Origin: CAZHCA01 sp964530825
GTDB taxonomy: Bacteria > Bacteroidota > Bacteroidia > Chitinophagales > Saprospiraceae
Direction: 5' to 3'
Length of the DNA: 64,000 nucleotides
Assembly (NCBI GenBank): GCA_964530825.1
Contig: CAZHCA010000009.1
Location: 82,761 to 146,760, forward strand
Numbering within the stretch: the first letter of the stretch is position 1; each line of letters begins with the position of its first letter. The translations under genes and the position numbers were made by a program. The notes under the pieces were generated by a model, which saw only the letters and a list, made by a program, of their open reading frames with translations, ran no database searches and was not told the origin of the DNA. This document shows, in pieces, positions 19,201 through 27,120 of this stretch.

Positions 19201-19376
19201 CCCGTATTGCCATCGGTGGCACCAACCTGCTTACCTTCACCAATTTTGAAGGACTGGATCCCGAAGTAGCGCGTGACTTCGACAACGTGAACGACCGCAA
19301 CCTGAGCCCGAACATTACGTATCTCACACCGCCACAAGAGAAATCTTACACCCTAACCCTCAACGTCAACTTTTAA
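16272..19376 (+). CDS. susC: SusC/RagA-type TonB-dependent outer-membrane transporter
   Basis: A 1034-residue protein with a signal peptide (about 1-25), a carboxypeptidase-regulatory-like domain (about 28-105, EGIITDPEGEPLIGANILLQ), and the SusC-specific TonB-box region LDELVVVGYGVQ. The plug domain follows (VRIRGISSISAAADPLYVVDG, IEVLKDASAAGIYGSRGANG), then the 22-strand barrel ending in aromatic VNF. It would import oligosaccharides captured with SusD, powered by TonB. The susD gene starts on the last base of its stop codon (TAATG), so translation is coupled. Downstream genes point to alpha-glucan as the substrate. Confidence 0.97.
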   Translation: MWLKPLHKLALVLCCTWSIFITANAQARLEGIITDPEGEPLIGANILLQGTTLGAATDLDGRFTITNIPPGLYQVNVSYTGYSPKSREIRLIEGENQQLRISLDESSTTLDELVVVGYGVQRRRELAGNIAKVPGRKLLETVTPSFEAALQGQAPGVNVIQGSGLAGSGSVVRIRGISSISAAADPLYVVDGVPIDVDYFLAEANWQNGAFNNNPLAALNPNDIESIEVLKDASAAGIYGSRGANGVILITTKRASRGRPSISFRSQFGTSEPTNDPDFLNSQQWLALRQEAWELDGNTGAVWIPNYSNPTDPADVRQAAYEQASGVNTDWWDELTQVGFRQEYNLGVSFNKDIVGAYIGLTYGDSESFIRGNSLQRYNARTNLDFNFSPKLSLKLSGSYNYSVNERVRVSYTGGLGDAMSVALPIYPIFDEDGSFWRGENSQSAPNPVFSNQNFEGFTVDHRVLTSASLVYHPTSRLTFQATGGYDYYLQNNDQYEELNFAFEPLNRSERDVREVNNYNINATAQYELLQKENHRLTALIGTEYQEKVTNGENNIVYFGVESTQFKGEGNFTEENRDRTNYFELEDERENFISYFTRVNYTLKDRYTFQATARADGASQFGENNRYGFFPTVAAGWIMSEEPFFNSNIFNFVKLKSSFGILGNAAIPPNQWIGTINTVGFYNNQPIRFPSRFDNPDLKWETTNTFDAGVELGMFNDRLSIEASYYLKKTKDALLQLTVPSYYGFGGSFWDNVAEVLNTGFEFNLDYYIFNRGDFSWKTNLNFGYNYNEILSIGDYTPDAVSGGTNDTRVVEGFPIGTNFLIPYLGVDPDNGRPLYLDINGNPTYEYNEARDRRPVGDVLPDLTGGFSHNFAYKNFDLNFLFVFSTGYDIYDSSSKRQFGFLTDWNVVDRVADRWMRPGDNARYPRVTLDPAAHGNDKEWFNTDLWLEDGSYIRLRNLSLGYNLPAQWIERIGLQSARIAIGGTNLLTFTNFEGLDPEVARDFDNVNDRNLSPNITYLTPPQEKSYTLTLNVNF

Positions 19377-20761
19377 TGCCCACATTTATGTTTTCTTTTA
19401 TAAAAAAATCTTGGCTACTCTTTCTGCTCGTTTTCAGCCTTTGGAGCTGCGAAGATCTTCTGGAAAACGACTTGCCCAGCAACGAGCTGGCCTTTGACGA
19501 AGGGCTAGTCACGGAGTCGGACTACCAGGAATTTCTCAATTCAAGTTACGACGTGATGGCCAACGCCCTCGGTGGGAACGCCCAAAAATTCGCAGCCGTG
19601 CTGGGCGAGGATGTATTCATGGAAGGCAATACTGGTTTCTTATTGCAGGTTTACAACCGCGCCTCCGATTTCTTCAATAGTGACGTCGGCGGTTTTTACG
19701 GACAGCCGTACTTTGCCATCACCCGGGCTAATATTCTACTGGAAACGATTGAGTCCAGCGAAGTTCCCACGGAGGTGATGAACCGCATGCGGGGTGAGGC
19801 TCTGGCGCTTCGCGCTATCGCTCATTTTGAGCTCGTGCGGCTCTTTGGCCAACCCTACGGATTCACCTCCGATAACAGCCACCTGGGCGTAGTTCTGAAG
19901 ACCGACTCCGAGCCCGAGTCGGAGCCGCGGGCTACCGTCGGGGAAGTGTACGACCAGATCATCGCCGACCTGCAGGCGGCTATTGCATTGCTCCCCGAGG
20001 AGAACGGCGCTTATCTGAACCGCTACGCCGCTCACGGCTATCTGGCCCAGGTATATTTTTACCAAAGCAACTTTGCCGCAGCGCTCGAGCAGGCCGAAAT
20101 CGTCATCAATTCCGGCCGTTTTTCCTTTTCTTCCGACCTTTACAATCGCTATCCGGTTGGGACCGTACCCGAAGAAGCGCTCTTTTACACCGTAAGTACC
20201 AGCCTCGAAGATAACCGCTCCGGTGCTTTCCGCGGGGTATTCTGCAGCTCTTGCGGTGTGCCGGTCGTGCGGGCCAACCCGGAATATATCGCCCTCTTAC
20301 AACAGGAACCCGGCGACCGTCGACTGGAATGGATTACCACGATCGAAGAAGGCGGCTCTACTTTTCAAGGCTTCAATAAGTTCGATGAGCAGTTCTTCAA
20401 CGTAACGCAGCTGAGCCTCACCGAAGTCATGTTGCTGGCGGCTGAATGCCGCGCCGAACTCAACGCGGATCTCGGGCCGGCCATCGAATACCTTAACTTG
20501 ATCAAAGAGCGGGCCGGCGTTGAGCCTATGCCTAGCCAGACCAGCGCCGCTTTTGTGCTCCAGCAGTCCCGTCTGGAACGCCGCAAGGAATTTGGGGGTG
20601 AGGGGGTCAACGTCTTTCACCTGAAGCGCCGCGGCACCCAAGGTGAGGACATCGTCATCCGGGGCGCACCCTGGGATTGTGCCGGCATGGTATTGCAATT
20701 CCCCGCTTCGGAGATTTCAGTCAGAGGCTTTGAGCTCAACCCCGAAGGCGGATGCAATTAG
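19376..20761 (+). CDS. susD: SusD/RagB-type surface glycan-binding lipoprotein
   Basis: A 461-residue lipoprotein with lipobox LWSC (Cys25 counting from ATG 19376; ATG 19388 is an alternative start giving the same mature protein). SusD features are the TPR-rich N-terminal half (MRGEALALRAIAHFELVRLFGQPYG), the middle AAHGYLAQVYFYQ helix, and the C-terminal signature SRLERRKEFGGEGVNVFHLKRRG. It caps the SusC barrel and binds glycan at the cell surface. It overlaps susC by one base. Confidence 0.96.
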   Translation: MPTFMFSFIKKSWLLFLLVFSLWSCEDLLENDLPSNELAFDEGLVTESDYQEFLNSSYDVMANALGGNAQKFAAVLGEDVFMEGNTGFLLQVYNRASDFFNSDVGGFYGQPYFAITRANILLETIESSEVPTEVMNRMRGEALALRAIAHFELVRLFGQPYGFTSDNSHLGVVLKTDSEPESEPRATVGEVYDQIIADLQAAIALLPEENGAYLNRYAAHGYLAQVYFYQSNFAAALEQAEIVINSGRFSFSSDLYNRYPVGTVPEEALFYTVSTSLEDNRSGAFRGVFCSSCGVPVVRANPEYIALLQQEPGDRRLEWITTIEEGGSTFQGFNKFDEQFFNVTQLSLTEVMLLAAECRAELNADLGPAIEYLNLIKERAGVEPMPSQTSAAFVLQQSRLERRKEFGGEGVNVFHLKRRGTQGEDIVIRGAPWDCAGMVLQFPASEISVRGFELNPEGGCN

Positions 20762-20790
20762 TTTTTAAAACCCGGAGTAATCCTAATAAT

Positions 20791-21279
20791 ATGAAAAACA
20801 TTTTCCATCTTTTTTTAATCTTAACCCTGGTGGGCCTGGCAATAATCAGCTGCGAAGACCCCACCTACGAGAACCGCAGCGATCTCGATAGCCATGTTCC
20901 CTACTTTTCCGGCTCCTGGACCCTCAGCAGCGTCAGCCAAACCGACGAACGCGTAGCCCCAGGCGGCTTGAAGTCGGTCGATGTATCGGCCCTTTTCCTC
21001 GATGAAGAAAACAGCCTGCGCTTTACGACGGACGGCGACTACAGCGCCACCGGATATTTTGCCGAAACGCTGGGCGCCGGCGGCAACTGGCAACTCGATA
21101 ACGATATATTCCCCACCGCAGTGTGGTTCACATCGGCTGAAGGCACTACCGACACCCTCGAACTGGCCGCCTCTATACTGGAATTCAGCGACCAGCTCCT
21201 TCTGCGCGCCGTCTCTACGGGCTGCGACGGCGCTCCGGCAACATCGTATGCTTATACTTTTGACAAAAACATCCAATAA
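20791..21279 (+). CDS. Small lipoprotein of the glucan locus, lipocalin-like / DUF5004-like
   Basis: A 162-residue lipoprotein. ATG 20791 gives a textbook signal (MKNIFHLFLILTLVGLAIISC, Cys at position 21); an upstream frame start at 20752 overlaps susD and is rejected. The mature part opens FSGSWTLSSVSQTDERVAP and alternates beta-strand patterns, resembling the lipocalin-like DUF5004 proteins found beside SusC/SusD pairs. It is likely surface or periplasmic and glycan-associated. Family assignment is tentative. It lies 29 bp after susD and 12 bp before the next gene. Confidence 0.75.
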   Translation: MKNIFHLFLILTLVGLAIISCEDPTYENRSDLDSHVPYFSGSWTLSSVSQTDERVAPGGLKSVDVSALFLDEENSLRFTTDGDYSATGYFAETLGAGGNWQLDNDIFPTAVWFTSAEGTTDTLELAASILEFSDQLLLRAVSTGCDGAPATSYAYTFDKNIQ

Positions 21280-21291
21280 GCTTAACCAACT

Positions 21292-22149
21292 ATGCGCTAC
21301 CTATACCTTTTCCTAGGCATTTTATTACTGGGTCCGATGACTGCACAGGGGCAGGCCGCTTGGATCGAACCCGACCCGACAACCATCAACTTTGACCCCA
21401 ACCAGGAAGTGACCATCTATATCGACTTGAAGCAATCGGAGTTCTGCTCCGAATTAGCGAATCTCGAAGAGCTCTACATGTGGACTTGGTTGCCCAATGA
21501 GTTACCCGCCGGTAATGAAAAGCACAACGGCAGCTGGGATAACTCCAACGACCTGCTGCAGCTCACGAACGAGGGCAACGGCATTTTCAGTTATACCCTC
21601 ATCCCAACGGAATTTTACGAAGTGAGCGCCGAAGAAGTCTTTGCCAACGATTTCGCTTTGCTGGCCAAAGCCAAGGACGGTGCCGGTGGCTTAACCAGCT
21701 GTCCCGAAGATAAAACCGAGGACTTGATCGTTGAAGCAGAACCCGTTTCATTGGTGCGTAAAGTCTTCTCTTTCCCAGATGTCGTAAAGGACACGCTTGC
21801 TACCCGTTCTTCCGATATTTTCACTTTCATCTATGACAAAAAACTGGAAGAAAAGCCCGGCCTGGAAGACGCCACCGAGTTCAATGTATTCGCCAAGGCA
21901 TTGGGAACCGACGGGGTGGAGTACACCTACGCGCCCCCGGCTCAGCTGGATAATTTTCCCGAGTTGCGCATGCGCCTGGTCGAAGAAGATCTGTACCACT
22001 GGACCATTATCCCCGATCAGTTTTTTGTTGAATTGATGCCGGAAGGTGTAACCGTGCAGTCGCTGCGATTGCAAATCGCCAAGACTGGTGCCACCTCGAC
22101 AGCCGACTTGGTCGACGGCACCTTTTCTTTCTTCTTCTTATGTAACTAA
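21292..22149 (+). CDS. Exported protein of the glucan locus, SusE-position, two similar halves
   Basis: A 285-residue protein with a signal peptide (about 1-20, ending AQGQA). The mature part seems to contain two related units: one around LYMWTWLPNEL with GNGIFSYTLIPTEFYEVSAEE, and a second near FNVFAKALGT with LYHWTIIPDQFFVELMPEG. It sits where SusE/SusF-type starch-binding proteins are found, which suggests surface glycan binding, but I do not recognise a defined carbohydrate-binding module. It has no lipobox and no sorting domain, so its anchoring is unclear. Confidence 0.7.
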   Translation: MRYLYLFLGILLLGPMTAQGQAAWIEPDPTTINFDPNQEVTIYIDLKQSEFCSELANLEELYMWTWLPNELPAGNEKHNGSWDNSNDLLQLTNEGNGIFSYTLIPTEFYEVSAEEVFANDFALLAKAKDGAGGLTSCPEDKTEDLIVEAEPVSLVRKVFSFPDVVKDTLATRSSDIFTFIYDKKLEEKPGLEDATEFNVFAKALGTDGVEYTYAPPAQLDNFPELRMRLVEEDLYHWTIIPDQFFVELMPEGVTVQSLRLQIAKTGATSTADLVDGTFSFFFLCN

Positions 22150-22178
22150 ACATCTCTTTCATTAAATAGCCAATTGCA

Positions 22179-23912
22179 ATGAGACTACTTTTACTAATTC
22201 CTACCCTTTTACTGGCCGCTATTATGACTTACGGCCAGCAGGTCAACGTGACCCTTACCGTAGATGTATCGAACGAAACCGTAGACGCTACGGGCGTACA
22301 TGTGGCTGGCAACTGGGACCCCGACAACCAATGGAACCCCGCTGGCACCCCGATGACCGACAATGGCGACGGAACCTGGTCGGTAACGATCCAGGCGGAT
22401 GCCAACACTACTTTCGAATACAAGTACCTGCTCGGTAACGACTGGGCATTAGGTAACGAAGGCATTCCCGACGGCTCCACTTGTATCGTTGGAGGCGGAA
22501 ATACCAACCGCATCCTCTCGGTAGGCGAAGAGGATGTCGTCGTACCTACGGTATGCTACAACGCCTGTGCCAGCTGTAAGGCCGATGGGGAAGCTACTGT
22601 CGAATTCTCGGTAGATATGAGCCTAGCCGGTGAAATCGCCGACTCGATTATCGTTACCGGAAGCTTCGTAGGTTGGGTGGACTCCATCTACATGCAGGAT
22701 AACAATAACGACAGCATCTACTCAGCGGCAGTGAATTTGACCATCGGCGACACCATTGAATACAAATTCAAAAACGGCCCCGACGGTTGGGAGAGCGTAT
22801 CCGGTACCTGCACCCAAAACGGCAACCGCTTTTTGATTGTAGAAGAAGACGTCGTGCTACCGACCGTTTGCTTTGAGCGCTGTGAGCCTTGCGTACTCAC
22901 CGATTCCGTCTTTGTAACCTTTGCCGTCAACATGACGAATGAGCAGCAGCTCGATGGTGTTTCCGATTTGGGCGTACACGTGGCCGGTAACTTCCAAGGG
23001 GAGGCTGGTTTCGGTGGCGACTGGAACCCGGGTGCTACCGAATTAACCGATCAGGATGAAGACGGCATCTATGAAGTGACCGTCTACATTCCCGAAGGCG
23101 ACTATGAGTACAAGTTCCTGAACGGTAATGATTGGGGAACGGAAGAAGCTATCCCAAGCGACTGCCGCCTGGAAGGCACAAGCAACCGGGGCATCAGTAT
23201 TGCTAAAAACGGCGCAGATACGGTATTGGTAGGTCCGATCTGCTTTGGCGGATGTGATGCCACTTGCCCGCAACTGCGCGATCCAGTAGACGTAACTTTC
23301 CGCGTGGATATGTCAAACGAGTTCCCTTCGCCCGAAGGCGTGCACGTAGCCGGTGACTTCAAAAACCCCAAATGGGACCGCGATACCTTCCAGATGACGG
23401 AAACCGATATACCTGGCGTCTACACCTTCACCACCGACATCCGCCCGGGCTTTAGCTATCAGTTTAAGTTCGTCAACGGTGCCTCTGAGGGTGAGGAAGA
23501 ATCCTATGCTTTCAAAGACAACGGTTGCGGAGAAGACAATGGCTTCGGCGGCTCGAACCGTACGCTCGACCTGAAACCGACCTTCGCAGATACCATTCTA
23601 CCGGTTTTTGTTTACAACTCTTGCGATGAAAGCACCCTGGTGAACACCTTCGACCTGTCGAGCGTAGAAGACCTGAGGGCCTTCCCCAATCCGGCCAGCA
23701 CATACGTAACGGTACAGTTCGAACGCGTGAGCCAGGATGAACTGTGGTTCGAACTTCGCGATTTCTCCGGCCGCCTGTTGCGCCATCAGAATATCGACAT
23801 GGCTGCTAACAGCTTCGAAATCGATCGCCGCGGCCTGGCCTCCGGTTTGTACATCGGTGTACTGAAAAATGAAAAAGGCGCACTCCGTTCGTTCCGCTTC
23901 GTATTTAATTAA
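22179..23912 (+). CDS. Four-repeat starch-binding-like (CBM20/48-type) protein with T9SS sorting domain
   Basis: A 577-residue exported protein: signal peptide 1-20; four beta-sandwich repeats at about 22-133, 138-238, 243-363 and 368-482. Each has a line such as GVHVAGNWDPDNQWNP, IIVTGSFVGWVDS, GVHVAGNFQGE or GVHVAGDFKNPKWD followed by a YKYL/YKFK/YKFL/FKFV strand, as in CBM20/CBM48 modules. Repeats 1-3 each end with a cysteine cluster (C126-C130-C133, C231-C235-C238, C355-C359-C363) plus one upstream Cys, while repeat 4 keeps C450 and C482. The C-terminal part (about 495-577, LRAFPNPASTYVTVQF to the end) is a type IX sorting domain with the PNP motif. It is likely attached to or released at the cell surface to hold alpha-glucan for the downstream amylase. 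Confidence 0.88.
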   Translation: MRLLLLIPTLLLAAIMTYGQQVNVTLTVDVSNETVDATGVHVAGNWDPDNQWNPAGTPMTDNGDGTWSVTIQADANTTFEYKYLLGNDWALGNEGIPDGSTCIVGGGNTNRILSVGEEDVVVPTVCYNACASCKADGEATVEFSVDMSLAGEIADSIIVTGSFVGWVDSIYMQDNNNDSIYSAAVNLTIGDTIEYKFKNGPDGWESVSGTCTQNGNRFLIVEEDVVLPTVCFERCEPCVLTDSVFVTFAVNMTNEQQLDGVSDLGVHVAGNFQGEAGFGGDWNPGATELTDQDEDGIYEVTVYIPEGDYEYKFLNGNDWGTEEAIPSDCRLEGTSNRGISIAKNGADTVLVGPICFGGCDATCPQLRDPVDVTFRVDMSNEFPSPEGVHVAGDFKNPKWDRDTFQMTETDIPGVYTFTTDIRPGFSYQFKFVNGASEGEEESYAFKDNGCGEDNGFGGSNRTLDLKPTFADTILPVFVYNSCDESTLVNTFDLSSVEDLRAFPNPASTYVTVQFERVSQDELWFELRDFSGRLLRHQNIDMAANSFEIDRRGLASGLYIGVLKNEKGALRSFRFVFN

Positions 23913-23965
23913 TCTCGGTGCCGCTCACCTATCAGCGTGAGCGTCGACTTTTAGAAAAAACCAAC

Positions 23966-24014
23966 GCAGAGTCGGGACACCCACTAGGTAATGTCTCGGC
24001 TCTGCATTTTTTTT
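23966..24014 (+). terminator. Rho-independent terminator or attenuator before the GH13 gene
   Basis: An 11-bp stem with two G-T wobbles (arms 23966-23976 and 23995-24005, loop of 18) is followed by A and eight T (24007-24014). It ends 8-17 bp before the start codon of the amylase-family gene, so it both ends the upstream transcript and constrains how the enzyme is expressed. It also shows that the open frame from 23918 is not the true start. Confidence 0.75.
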
Positions 24015-24031
24015 ATTGCAAAATGCCAATC

Positions 24032-26866
24032 ATGAAAAATGTGTTCCTTTTTCTGGTCCTGTTCTGGATCAGCTATCCTGCATTCGGACAAATCGTTCGT
24101 TTCAATACCCCTTTTCCCACCGCAGACGAAGAATTGACCCTTACTTTTCTTGCTTCGGAGGGTAACGGCGGGCTCGAAAACTGCAACTGCGATGTGTATC
24201 TCCACACTGGTGTTACCCCGGTCGGAGGACCAGACTGGCAATACGTTCAGGGCGAATGGGGACAGGAGATTCCACGCCTAAAGATGACTCGGGTGGCGGC
24301 TAATGTCCATACATTTCAGTTTACCATCCGGGATTTCTATGGTTTACCGGCCGACCTCGAGGTCGATAAGCTTTCCTTTGTATTCCGGAATGCCGATGGC
24401 ACGCTTGCCGGTCGCAACCCCGACGGTTCCGATATCTTCGTCGAAATTTTCAATGCCAACGACGCCTTACTCACTCGTCTCGAAAAGCCATTGAATACGC
24501 CACTGGTTCTTCAAGACGGCGAAATGGTTGATATCCGGGGCTTCGCCAGTCGGCCCTCCCAGATCCGCATTGAAGAAAACGGAACGGTGTTGGCTCAGAG
24601 TGCTCATGACACTACCGTCTTCGGACTGGAATACCTACCCGTTGGGGACCCCGGCCGTTACCGCATCGACTTCATCGCCAATAGTGAGGGGCTAGAAGAC
24701 ACGACCTCATTCACCTATTTCTTGGCCCAGGCTCCCAATATTGCCGATCCGCCTGCCGAAGCCCAATTAGGTCTAAACCGCAACGACGACGGGTCTTTCA
24801 CCATTCTCTTGGAAGCCCCAGGAAAGTCTATCCCCATCCTGCTGCACAACGGTAATAATTTCACCCCGACTATTGCCGACCAGATGAACGTAAGTCCCGA
24901 CGGCACTTTTTCCTGGATCGAGGTAAACCCGCCCACAGATGAAGATTGGTTTATCTACCAGTTTCTAGTTGACGGCACTCTTAAAGTTGCCGATCCCTAC
25001 GCCGAACTAGTACTCGACCCCGTGCACGACCCTTTTATCGAAACACAGGTAAATGACGACTTTCCCGAGTACCCCGAAGGAGGAGAAGGCTTACTAGCAT
25101 TAGCTCGCTTGAACCCGGAACCCTACCCCTGGCAGACTGACGATTTCAGTCCGGCTCCCGTCGAGGATTTATTCATTTACGAGCTTCACCTGCGCGACTT
25201 TTTACCTGACCATAGCTACCAAACGCTGATCGACACGCTGGACTATCTGGAGCGGCTCGGCGTCAATGCCATTGAACTAATGCCGGTCAATGAATTTGAA
25301 GGCAATGACAGTTGGGGATACAATCCCTCTTTCCAGATGGCCCTGGATAAATACTATGGTAGTCCAGAAGACTTCAAGGCTTTTGTCGACGCCGCCCATG
25401 CCCGCGGCATGGCCGTCATTCTGGATATTGTGCTCAACCACGTATTTAGTCAAAGCCCTTTGGCGCAGTTGTATTGGGATGCCGCCAATTTTCGCCCGGC
25501 GGCCGATAATCCTTGGCTCAACCCGACACCTCGCCATCCTTTTAACGTGGGCAGTGACGTAAACCACGAAAGCCCTGCGACCAAGCGGTGGGTCAGCCGG
25601 GTAATCCAATACTGGTTTGATGAATACCGTATCGACGGCTACCGTTTCGATCTCTCCAAAGGACTAACGCAGGTCAACTCGGGCAGCGATGTAGGCGCTT
25701 GGGGCCGCTACGATGGCAGCCGTATCGCTATTCTGAAAGATATCGGGGACCAGATCTGGGAGAACAACCCCGAAGCTATCCTCATCCTGGAGCACTTTGC
25801 CGATAATGACGAAGAAACCGAACTAGCAGAATATGGCTTTCTGCTGTGGGGAAAAATGACCGATCCTTATAACGAAGCCACTATGGGCTACCACGACAAT
25901 AACAAGTCGGACCTGAGCGGTGGATTCTACGGCAACCGAAACTGGAGCGTACCCCACCTGGTCACCTACATGGAAAGCCACGATGAAGAACGGCTGATGT
26001 TCAAAAACCTGGAATTCGGTAACAGCAGCGGTGACTACGATGTCCGAGACGAGGCCACCGCACTGGACCGCATCGAGATGGCACACACCTTCTTCTGGAC
26101 CGTCCCCGGTCCGAAGATGATGTGGCAATTCGGCGAGCTGGGTTACGAAATCCCTATCAATTTTTGCATTCAGGACGGTTCTATTGACGAGGGCTGCCGC
26201 ACCGGCCGCAAACCGATCCGCTGGAATTATTTTCAGGAGACCGATCGCCGTGACCTCTATGATTACGTAAGTGACCTAACCTGGCTGCGCGACCAATATC
26301 CGAACACTTTCCGTGATGCCACCCCCAAAATGGACGTGCGCAGTTCGGTTAAGCGGATAGAGATTGACGGCCCGGACCTAACCGCCCATGCTATCGGGAA
26401 TTTCGACGTACAAAATCAATCGATTAATACGACCTTTCCCTTTCCCGGCTGGTGGTACGATTACGTTAGCGGCGACAGCCTTCTCGTGGAAAACACCATG
26501 GTTGCATTCGACCTCGAACCCGGCCAGCATTACCTGTGGCTCGACCAACGCGTGCAGCGTCCTAGCCAGTCGGACATGCCGGTGAGTGCCTCTTTTGTGG
26601 CTTCCGGACTGAAGCAATTCGACTTAGCTCCCAATCCTGTTTCTGCCGGCCAAACCTTACTGCTACGCTGGTCGGGCTTGACCGATAACCATTACCAGGT
26701 TGGCCTTCTCAATCTCCAGGGCCAGCGGCTCTGGGCGCAACAGCTGAACGGAGCACCGGAAGGTGCAAGCGTCACGCTGCCCCAAGTAGCCCGCGGCATG
26801 TACCTGCTGGAGTTGCGCGCTTCCAGCGGCCAGGTGCTGGGGGTACGGCGCGTTGTGGTCGAATAA
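24032..26866 (+). CDS. GH13 alpha-amylase family enzyme with N-terminal beta domains and T9SS sorting domain
   Basis: A 944-residue exported enzyme from ATG 24032 (ATG 24023 adds three residues); signal peptide about 1-20 (ending AFGQ). N-terminal beta-sandwich domains cover about 25-370. The catalytic barrel begins FIYELHLRDFLPDHSY and has the GH13 motifs: DIVLNH, YRFDLSKG with nucleophile Asp540, LILEHFAD with acid/base Glu587, and ESHDEER with Asp651. After a C-terminal beta domain, a T9SS sorting domain follows (about 865-944, FDLAPNPVSAGQTLLLRW onward). It would hydrolyse alpha-1,4 or alpha-1,6 glucan at the cell surface, feeding SusC/SusD. N-terminal Ig-like domains suggest a pullulanase- or branching-enzyme-like subfamily. 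The exact specificity is not readable. Confidence 0.93.
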   Translation: MKNVFLFLVLFWISYPAFGQIVRFNTPFPTADEELTLTFLASEGNGGLENCNCDVYLHTGVTPVGGPDWQYVQGEWGQEIPRLKMTRVAANVHTFQFTIRDFYGLPADLEVDKLSFVFRNADGTLAGRNPDGSDIFVEIFNANDALLTRLEKPLNTPLVLQDGEMVDIRGFASRPSQIRIEENGTVLAQSAHDTTVFGLEYLPVGDPGRYRIDFIANSEGLEDTTSFTYFLAQAPNIADPPAEAQLGLNRNDDGSFTILLEAPGKSIPILLHNGNNFTPTIADQMNVSPDGTFSWIEVNPPTDEDWFIYQFLVDGTLKVADPYAELVLDPVHDPFIETQVNDDFPEYPEGGEGLLALARLNPEPYPWQTDDFSPAPVEDLFIYELHLRDFLPDHSYQTLIDTLDYLERLGVNAIELMPVNEFEGNDSWGYNPSFQMALDKYYGSPEDFKAFVDAAHARGMAVILDIVLNHVFSQSPLAQLYWDAANFRPAADNPWLNPTPRHPFNVGSDVNHESPATKRWVSRVIQYWFDEYRIDGYRFDLSKGLTQVNSGSDVGAWGRYDGSRIAILKDIGDQIWENNPEAILILEHFADNDEETELAEYGFLLWGKMTDPYNEATMGYHDNNKSDLSGGFYGNRNWSVPHLVTYMESHDEERLMFKNLEFGNSSGDYDVRDEATALDRIEMAHTFFWTVPGPKMMWQFGELGYEIPINFCIQDGSIDEGCRTGRKPIRWNYFQETDRRDLYDYVSDLTWLRDQYPNTFRDATPKMDVRSSVKRIEIDGPDLTAHAIGNFDVQNQSINTTFPFPGWWYDYVSGDSLLVENTMVAFDLEPGQHYLWLDQRVQRPSQSDMPVSASFVASGLKQFDLAPNPVSAGQTLLLRWSGLTDNHYQVGLLNLQGQRLWAQQLNGAPEGASVTLPQVARGMYLLELRASSGQVLGVRRVVVE

Positions 26867-26886
26867 CCCAGTAGTAAAAGTTGGAC

Positions 26887-26947
26887 GCCCCCATGGGACT
26901 GTTCTTCTAAAACCAGTTGGTAAGGGCCTGTGGGGGCTATTTAATTT
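26887..26947 (+). terminator. Terminator-like hairpin after the glucan locus
   Basis: GCCCCCA at 26887-26893 pairs with TGGGGGC at 26931-26937, with a few extra pairs inside, then TATTTAATTT. The loop is long and the T-run interrupted. It fits the end of the susC-GH13 unit. The rest of the 254-bp gap up to 27121 holds a promoter element but no ORF. Confidence 0.5.
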
Positions 26948-27065
26948 GCATCTTTGCCAATCGAAAATCCTTCAACCCGCATCAACAGCCATTTCGGAAC
27001 CTGAGCGGTTACTGAAGATATTACTAGGATAAACGAAGCCGGTGGTAGCTTTCGCACATTTTTGG

Positions 27066-27073
27066 TATTTTTG
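27066..27073 (+). promoter_or_regulatory. -7 promoter element for the patatin-like gene
   Basis: TATTTTTG is a perfect TAnnTTTG match, 47 bp before the start codon at 27121. No TTTG is present at the expected -33 distance. Confidence 0.45.
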
Positions 27074-27120
27074 TCCTCAAAAGAGGGCCTATACCCTACC
27101 CTCGCATCAACCTAAAGCCC

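Noticed and set aside
23918..24031. Longer N-terminus for the GH13 enzyme
   Set aside because: The extra residues are encoded by the terminator hairpin and its T-run; the signal peptide begins at 24032.
15997..27120. A dedicated regulator for the glucan locus
   Set aside because: No SusR, hybrid two-component or FecI/FecR gene lies in or beside the locus within the window; it must be elsewhere or absent.
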